Source: JAGDXO01 sp964541025 (lineage in GTDB: Archaea > Thermoplasmatota > Thermoplasmata > Thermoplasmatales > GCA-001856825). Taken from it: a stretch of DNA of 54,950 nt. Within the stretch, counting starts at the first letter, position 1. Every line of letters starts with the position of its first letter. A program made the translations under genes and the position numbers. Location: NCBI GenBank assembly GCA_964541025.1, contig CAZIOW010000004.1, forward strand, positions 1 through 54,950, given 5' to 3'. The notes below the pieces were generated by a model. That model ran no database searches and was not told the origin of the DNA. It saw only the letters and a program-made list of their open reading frames with translations. Of this stretch, positions 50,368 to 54,950 are shown piece by piece.

Positions 50368-52110
50368 ATGGATCAGACCTTTGAGTCTATGATATCTCCC
50401 GAGTTTGAGATAAGTCCAAATTCGAAAATAAAGAATATGGAAGAGGTTTATGAAAAATTTGGCCATCTCATGAAACCCGGGATGTTAGCTTTGAGAGTGA
50501 CAGCTTCACTTTGCCCAGAGTGCGTGGCAGAAAATAAATTCGACAGAATGAAAATTCCAGCATTGGTATATGCTGAAGGCGGCGAAGTGAAGATGATAAA
50601 GGAATGCCCTGAGCACGGTGTTACCAAGGAGAAGTACTGGGAAGACTATGAAATGTACATGAATGCAAAGAAGTGGTCAGACAAGGGTATAAAGCTTGAG
50701 AATCCTCAGATAAGTCTTGCAGCTGAAAAAATTGATTGCCCCACACACTGCGGTCTCTGTGTAAAGCATAAAAGCCATACTGGCCTTGGAAATGTTGTTC
50801 TTACTAATAGATGCGACCTTTCATGTTGGTACTGTTTCTTCTACGCGAAGGAGAATGACCCAATATATGAACCGTCACTTGATCAGATAAGGATGATGCT
50901 GAGGAGGATGAGGAATGAAAAGCCTGTAGGTGCAAATGCCGTGCAGCTCACTGGCGGTGAACCTACATTAAGAGATGACCTGCCTGAAATAGTGAAAATA
51001 GCAAAGGAGGAGGGTTATGATCATGTTCAGCTCAATACCAACAGCATAAGGGCAAGCAGGGATCCAGAGTTTATACAAAAATGCCACGATGCTGGAGCCA
51101 ACGTTATATATACAAGCTTTGATGGAGTTACGCCTAGATCCAATCCAAAGAATTTCTGGGAGATTCCAAAGGCTCTGGAAACATACAGGAAAGTTGGGGT
51201 TGGGGTTGTTCTCGTTCCAACTGTTATAGGAGGAGTTAACGATGGAGAACTCGGCGATATAATAAAATTTGGCCTTTCAAATCTAGATGTTGTCAGAAGT
51301 GTTAATTTCCAGCCAGTTTCACTTGTAGGAAGGATGCCAGATAAACTTAGGGAGAGGCAGAGAGTTACGATTCCTGGTGCAATAAAGAAGATAGAGGAAC
51401 AGCTCGATGGAGCAATAGGGAGGGAAGATTTCTTCACAGTTCCTAGCACAGGAGCTGTGACAAACTTTGTAGAGGCATTAAAAGGAAAGCCAACTTACAG
51501 ACTTAGCATACACTTTGCCTGCGGTATGGGTACATATGTGTTCAAGAAGGATGATGGTTCAATAATACCTGTCCCTAGATTTATAGATGTGGAAGGTCTT
51601 TTTGAATACCTAAACGACCTTGCATCAGATATAAATGATTCCAGAGTAAAATCGCTTAAGAAGGCATCTGCACTGACATCACTACTCAGGAAATTGAATA
51701 CATTCGTCGATGAGAAGAAGGCACCCCCAGGATTCAAAATGAGGGAGATGATATTCGGAGCATTTACAGGTGGTGACTACCATGGATTAAAAGCATTCCA
51801 TTACAATTCAATGTTCATAGGTTTCATGCATTTCATGGATCCATATACATATGATGTAGATAGAGTGGAAAGATGCGATATACATTATGCAATGCCAGAT
51901 GGAAAGATAGTTCCTTTCTGCGCATTCAATGTTATCCCTGAATTGTACAGGGATGCAACACAGAGAAGGTTCTCAATGGATCCAAAGGTATACGAAGAAA
52001 AAACTGGGATTGATCTCAGGAAGGAAAAATTCGTCAGAAAATATACTGACCAGGAAAAAGAAGAAATCATAAAGTTCTATGAGAAATCAATAGGCAGAAA
52101 GATAATGTAA
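50368..52110 (+). CDS. tes: Radical-SAM tetraether lipid synthase
   Basis: A 580-residue radical SAM enzyme. The cluster motif is CDLSCWYC (C149, C153, C156), with TGGEPT at about 195-200; extra N-terminal cysteines (C49, C52, C80, C124, C128, C131) suggest auxiliary metal or cluster sites. Length and the pre-motif NVVLTNRCDLSC fit the Tes/MJ0619 group, which joins two archaeol chains to make tetraether (GDGT) membrane lipids. Such monolayer membranes suit acid and heat. HMG-CoA reductase in this window supplies the same pathway. Confidence 0.9.
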   Translation: MDQTFESMISPEFEISPNSKIKNMEEVYEKFGHLMKPGMLALRVTASLCPECVAENKFDRMKIPALVYAEGGEVKMIKECPEHGVTKEKYWEDYEMYMNAKKWSDKGIKLENPQISLAAEKIDCPTHCGLCVKHKSHTGLGNVVLTNRCDLSCWYCFFYAKENDPIYEPSLDQIRMMLRRMRNEKPVGANAVQLTGGEPTLRDDLPEIVKIAKEEGYDHVQLNTNSIRASRDPEFIQKCHDAGANVIYTSFDGVTPRSNPKNFWEIPKALETYRKVGVGVVLVPTVIGGVNDGELGDIIKFGLSNLDVVRSVNFQPVSLVGRMPDKLRERQRVTIPGAIKKIEEQLDGAIGREDFFTVPSTGAVTNFVEALKGKPTYRLSIHFACGMGTYVFKKDDGSIIPVPRFIDVEGLFEYLNDLASDINDSRVKSLKKASALTSLLRKLNTFVDEKKAPPGFKMREMIFGAFTGGDYHGLKAFHYNSMFIGFMHFMDPYTYDVDRVERCDIHYAMPDGKIVPFCAFNVIPELYRDATQRRFSMDPKVYEEKTGIDLRKEKFVRKYTDQEKEEIIKFYEKSIGRKIM

Positions 52111-52111
52111 T

Positions 52112-52699
52112 TCAATTAAAAATTAATTTATTATTTATTATTTTATAATTATTTTCAGAGAGTTTTTTTATTGCCTCAACCATTGCTTCATGTTCTATTT
52201 TATGTATTCTCTCTTGGAGGCTTTCTGGAGTATCATCATCTCTAACATCTATGCATTTTTGAATGATTACTGGACCACTATCAATACTTTCCGTAACAAT
52301 GTGAACTGTGCATCCGCTAACTTTCATTCCACTCTTAATGACTTCTTGATGGACCTTTAGACCATACATTCCCCTCCCTCCGAATAGGGGTAGGAGAGAT
52401 GGATGAAGATTTATTATTGGCTTAATGCCTATCAAATCTGGCGGGATTATCTTGAGAAAGCCAGCAAGGACAACTAGATCTACTTCGCTGAACGCCTTTC
52501 TTAATATTGTAACCATATCATTCTTATTTATTATTATAATATTTATATTATTATTTCTAGCTCTCTCAACCGCTCTCGCATTTTCTTTATCTGAAATAAC
52601 ATAGCTTATAGATACCCCTTTCAAGTATCCTGACTTGATTGAATCAATAATGGCCTGGAGATTTGTCCCTTCCCCAGAAGCTAGTACTGCCAATTTCAT
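52112..52699 (-). CDS. purN: Phosphoribosylglycinamide formyltransferase
   Basis: A 195-residue PurN using 10-formyl-THF or an archaeal equivalent. Marks are MKLAVLASGEGTNLQAII, AGFLKIIPPDLI, NLHPSLLPLF and VSGCTVHIVTESIDSGPVI. The start is fixed by the conserved N-terminus. It overlaps the last 56 bases of dph2 on the same strand. Confidence 0.93.
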   Translation of the reverse strand: MKLAVLASGEGTNLQAIIDSIKSGYLKGVSISYVISDKENARAVERARNNNINIIIINKNDMVTILRKAFSEVDLVVLAGFLKIIPPDLIGIKPIINLHPSLLPLFGGRGMYGLKVHQEVIKSGMKVSGCTVHIVTESIDSGPVIIQKCIDVRDDDTPESLQERIHKIEHEAMVEAIKKLSENNYKIINNKLIFN

Positions 52700-53657
52700 C
52701 TGTCATTACAATCTCATCCAGTATATATTTACTTTTATCTCTAAGATTAAGAGCCATTTCTAATTCGTAAAATGTGATTACTGGCCTCGAAAATGTGCTA
52801 AAATCTTCAATTGTTACCCTTGGACAGGCAGTATTGACATAAACATCCCCAGGAAAATTCATTAAAATTTCATCTCTTATGAGGTCAGCGGCAATGATGA
52901 ATGACTTTTTTCCTCTTTCCTCAAGTATTTTTTTTGCAATATTCGCAATTGAGTACCTTGTCTGTCCAATTTTGGTTGATACTATTATTCCAAAGGATTC
53001 AGAATAGGAAGCTTTGTCTATTGCAGCATATCTCTGGGCCAAGAATTTTCTTTTTTCCTTTTCCATATATATATATTCATTAGTCCTTGGATTGAATGCA
53101 AGAACTTCTTTGTCTAATGCCAATGCTATACCCAGTGGGTGGAAAATACCCTCTCCAATGAATAGAACAGCTTCATCGTCACTCCTGGCGGCTGATATAT
53201 TGCAACCCAGGATCTGACCCGGATAAAATACCCTTGAATCACCCTTTTTCAAGGTAACTTTCTTATTACATTTTTCTAGCTTTTCCTTAATTCTTTGAAG
53301 TTCATGAGAATAGGTTATGTTAGATGTTAATGTTACCGAAGAAAATGGAACTTTTGAGCATTCTAAATCATGTTCCATCTTATCCTGAAGCTCAATGAAC
53401 ATGATCTTTGGGAAATTCCCCAGATTTGGGATAGAGCTGTGACCGAATTGTATCAGGAGATCCCATTTCCCCTGAGTTGGAATGTCACAGGCACCCCAGA
53501 ACGGGTCACCTAGAAGTATTACCTCTTTATCCTTAATTTCATCTATGATTTCATAAGATTTTCTCTTCAATCCTTCGGGTAACTGAATTGCAACAATTTT
53601 TGCTCTCTTGAACCTTTCATCGTCTTTAATATCTTTAATCACATTTTCAAAATCCAT
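52644..53657 (-). CDS. dph2: Diphthamide synthesis radical enzyme Dph2
   Basis: A 337-residue archaeal Dph2. The three cluster cysteines are in GDPFWGACDIP, ILGCNISAA and VNTACPRVTIEDF. It makes the first bond of diphthamide on elongation factor 2 by cleaving SAM with a non-classical 4Fe-4S cluster. DphB, the methyltransferase step, is at the other end of the window. The C-terminal 18 residues, encoded within purN, look like a short tail not needed for the fold. Confidence 0.93.
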   Translation of the reverse strand: MDFENVIKDIKDDERFKRAKIVAIQLPEGLKRKSYEIIDEIKDKEVILLGDPFWGACDIPTQGKWDLLIQFGHSSIPNLGNFPKIMFIELQDKMEHDLECSKVPFSSVTLTSNITYSHELQRIKEKLEKCNKKVTLKKGDSRVFYPGQILGCNISAARSDDEAVLFIGEGIFHPLGIALALDKEVLAFNPRTNEYIYMEKEKRKFLAQRYAAIDKASYSESFGIIVSTKIGQTRYSIANIAKKILEERGKKSFIIAADLIRDEILMNFPGDVYVNTACPRVTIEDFSTFSRPVITFYELEMALNLRDKSKYILDEIVMTDEIGSTSFWGRDKSPGHY

Positions 53658-53667
53658 ATGTAAAAGG

Positions 53668-53677
53668 TTATATTAAT
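53668..53677 (+). promoter_or_regulatory. TATA box for tRNA-Ser(UGA), next to the dph2 start
   Basis: TTATATTAAT, centred about 24 bases before the tRNA 5' end. It lies between the divergent tRNA and dph2 and could serve both, as it is symmetrical in AT content. Confidence 0.5.
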
Positions 53678-53695
53678 CACCTTATTAACGATTAA

Positions 53696-53779
53696 GCCGT
53701 GGTAGCCAAGCGGCCCAAGGCGCCAGCCTTGAGAGCTGGTCCCCTTATGGGGTCGGGAGTTCAAATCTCCCCCACGGCG
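53696..53779 (+). tRNA. tRNA-Ser(UGA)
   Basis: 84 nt, acceptor GCCGTGG/CCACGGC, discriminator G. Anticodon arm CCAGC CTTGAGA GCTGG gives UGA. It has a long variable arm (GGTCCCCTTATGGGGTC) and T-arm GGGAGTTCAAATCTCCC. CCA is not encoded. A recombinase gene remnant starts 32 bases after it, marking an integration site. Confidence 0.96.
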
Positions 53780-53811
53780 TATTAATAAAAGTAGGAATCC
53801 GGAAGAATTAA

Positions 53812-54950
53812 GTACCCAAAAGGCGTTTAACAATTATACTGAAGCCGTACAATTACACAATCGAGGATGAACTTAGAACGCTTGAAAGAGAGCCATTTAA
53901 CGAGGAAATCAAGAAAAATATAAGAAAATTCGTCAATGATATGAAGATAAGAGAAAATATATCAGAGATAAGGAGAATAAATTAGATCCAGAGATTGAGG
54001 AAAATTGCCGAATGGATACCTGATGGTTTCCTGGATCCAAAGGAGGAGGATATTGAGAAGATCCTTGAACATCTCTCGAATGATGATTATTCAGACTGGA
54101 TCAGGGATACCTATATAACAATGCTCAAGAGATTCTACAAGTGGAAAATGAAGAACCTGCCGGACAGTATAGCCAAGCTTAAAATAAAGGTTAAGGAAAA
54201 TGGAAAGACCCCTGATGACCTCATAACCAGGGATGAGATAAGAGCACTCATAGAAAATTCTAAGAACGCAAGGGATAGAGCTCTGTTCGCAGTTCTTTTA
54301 GATTCAGGATGCAGAATAGGGGAAATAATCAATATGAGAATTAAGGACCTGAGTTTTGACGAGTTCGGAGCTCTCCTAAAGGTAACAGGTAAAACAGGGT
54401 TCAGGCAAGTCAGGATCATAGACGATTCAATAGCTTATCTAAGGGCATGGCTTGACAATCACCCAGAGAGGAATGATCCTAATGCATTTCTTTTCTGCAA
54501 CCTCTCTGAAATGATCTCTGGAAGAAATCTAACCTATGCAGACGTTTATGCTATAATAAGGCATACTTCCAGGAGAGCAGGAATAACGAGAAGGATACAT
54601 CCGCATTTATTCCGTCATACCAGGGCCACTACCCTGGCCAGTAAGGTAACAGAAGCTCCTTTAGAATCACAGATGGGTTGGGTTCATGGATCAAAACAGA
54701 CAAGGACCTATGTTCATTTAAGCCTGAGAGACCAGGATAATGCAATTCTCAAGGCCTATGGAATAAAGGTCAATGAGGATGAGTCCATAAAGGAGGACAG
54801 ACCCAAAGAATGTCCAAGATGCCATACTCTTAACCCCTCAGATGCTAAGTATTGCCGTAACTGTTGGATGCCCTTTGATGTGAAAGTTGCCTTGGAGATG
54901 GAGGAGAAAGAGAAAAAAACCATAGATGCCATAAGAAAAAGCGATGCAAT
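53812..54950 (+). pseudogene. Tyrosine recombinase with in-frame TAG and no start codon (runs off the right edge)
   Basis: One frame is open from 53812 to the edge except for a TAG at 53983-53985. Before it the frame encodes an N-terminal SAM-like arm domain (ELRTLEREPFNEEIKK); after it the arm continues and a complete catalytic domain follows: SGCRIGEI (Arg), TGKTGFRQV (Lys), HPHLFRHTRA (HxxR), MGWVHGSKQTRTYVH (Tyr), then a four-cysteine ribbon CPRCHTLNPSDAKYCRNCW. Homologues usually have a Tyr codon where TAG lies (RINYIQRL-like). No ATG, GTG or TTG precedes the arm domain. It is either a pseudogene or makes a shortened protein from the TTG at 53995. Confidence 0.75.

Noticed and set aside
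53983..53985. TAG in the recombinase as a pyrrolysine codon
   Set aside because: Pyrrolysine is known in the related Methanomassiliicoccales, but nothing in this window (no pyl genes) supports it, other genes here end at ordinary TAG codons, and the place aligns with a tyrosine codon. A nonsense change or loss is simpler.

Overview
The window looks like a chromosome segment from a thermoacidophilic euryarchaeon of the order Thermoplasmatales (Thermoplasma/Ferroplasma/Cuniculiplasma-like; genus not decided). The evidence is AT-rich DNA, dense leaderless-style genes with TATA boxes about 24-32 bases before the start codon, archaeal riboflavin synthase, archaeal-type Dph2 and Dph5/DphB for diphthamide, Tsr3, an RqcH/NEMF homologue, a radical-SAM tetraether lipid synthase, a class II ('bacterial-type') HMG-CoA reductase and a KDG-aldolase-like enzyme of the non-phosphorylative Entner-Doudoroff route. 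Most of it is core chromosome. Mobile traces are two decayed TnpB tails (1-870), an integrase fragment beside tRNA-Asn (35.8 kb) and a damaged tyrosine recombinase beside tRNA-Ser at the right edge.

Layout. 0-1 kb: gene-poor, transposon remnants. 1-9 kb: dphB-phosphoesterase, thiL, a histidine phosphatase, a PPC-domain protein, a zinc-ribbon protein, valS and ribB-ribC-ribH. 9-17 kb: CaCA exchanger, Hef-type helicase without nuclease, a TPR protein with a dead ATPase head, trehalose-6-phosphate phosphatase, family-5 uracil-DNA glycosylase, M61-PDZ peptidase. 17-19.5 kb: a surface protein with three NTF2-like repeats, then a winged-helix regulator and a three-helix membrane protein. 19.6-22.3 kb: a helical protein, SPFH protein and zinc-ribbon protein in an abutting operon. 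22.3-25.1 kb: malic enzyme, GNAT, MDR dehydrogenase. 25.1-32 kb: tRNA-Ser(GCU) fused to a 53-residue gene, HMG-CoA reductase, Tsr3, an unexplained three-gene operon (PLP enzyme, DUF1611, PP-loop ATPase), a winged-helix protein and a small barrel-like protein. 32-39 kb: thpR, gcvH, rlmE, a TraB-like protein, a COG1395 regulator, pyrE, tRNA-Asn with integrase fragment, tRNA-CAU, protein disulfide oxidoreductase, HAD phosphatase, a TusA-like pair, KDG aldolase. 39-44.5 kb: a double ABC ATPase fused to a purine phosphoribosyltransferase, and two MFS transporters. 44.5-49.3 kb: a same-strand run prpD-prpB-tRNA-Ala-MBL hydrolase-rqcH. 49.3-54.9 kb: AbrB-PhoU regulator, tes, dph2-purN, tRNA-Ser(UGA), broken recombinase.

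The best candidates for undescribed biology are: (1) the ECF-type ABC ATPase/phosphoribosyltransferase fusion, which could couple nucleobase import to salvage; (2) the PLP enzyme-DUF1611-PP-loop ATPase operon, which looks like an uncharacterised biosynthetic pathway; (3) two mRNA-tRNA junctions with 0 or 1 spare nucleotide, where tRNA processing would itself define the end of an mRNA; and (4) the SPFH/zinc-ribbon/helical operon. All function calls come from reading motifs and lengths; no database search was run.
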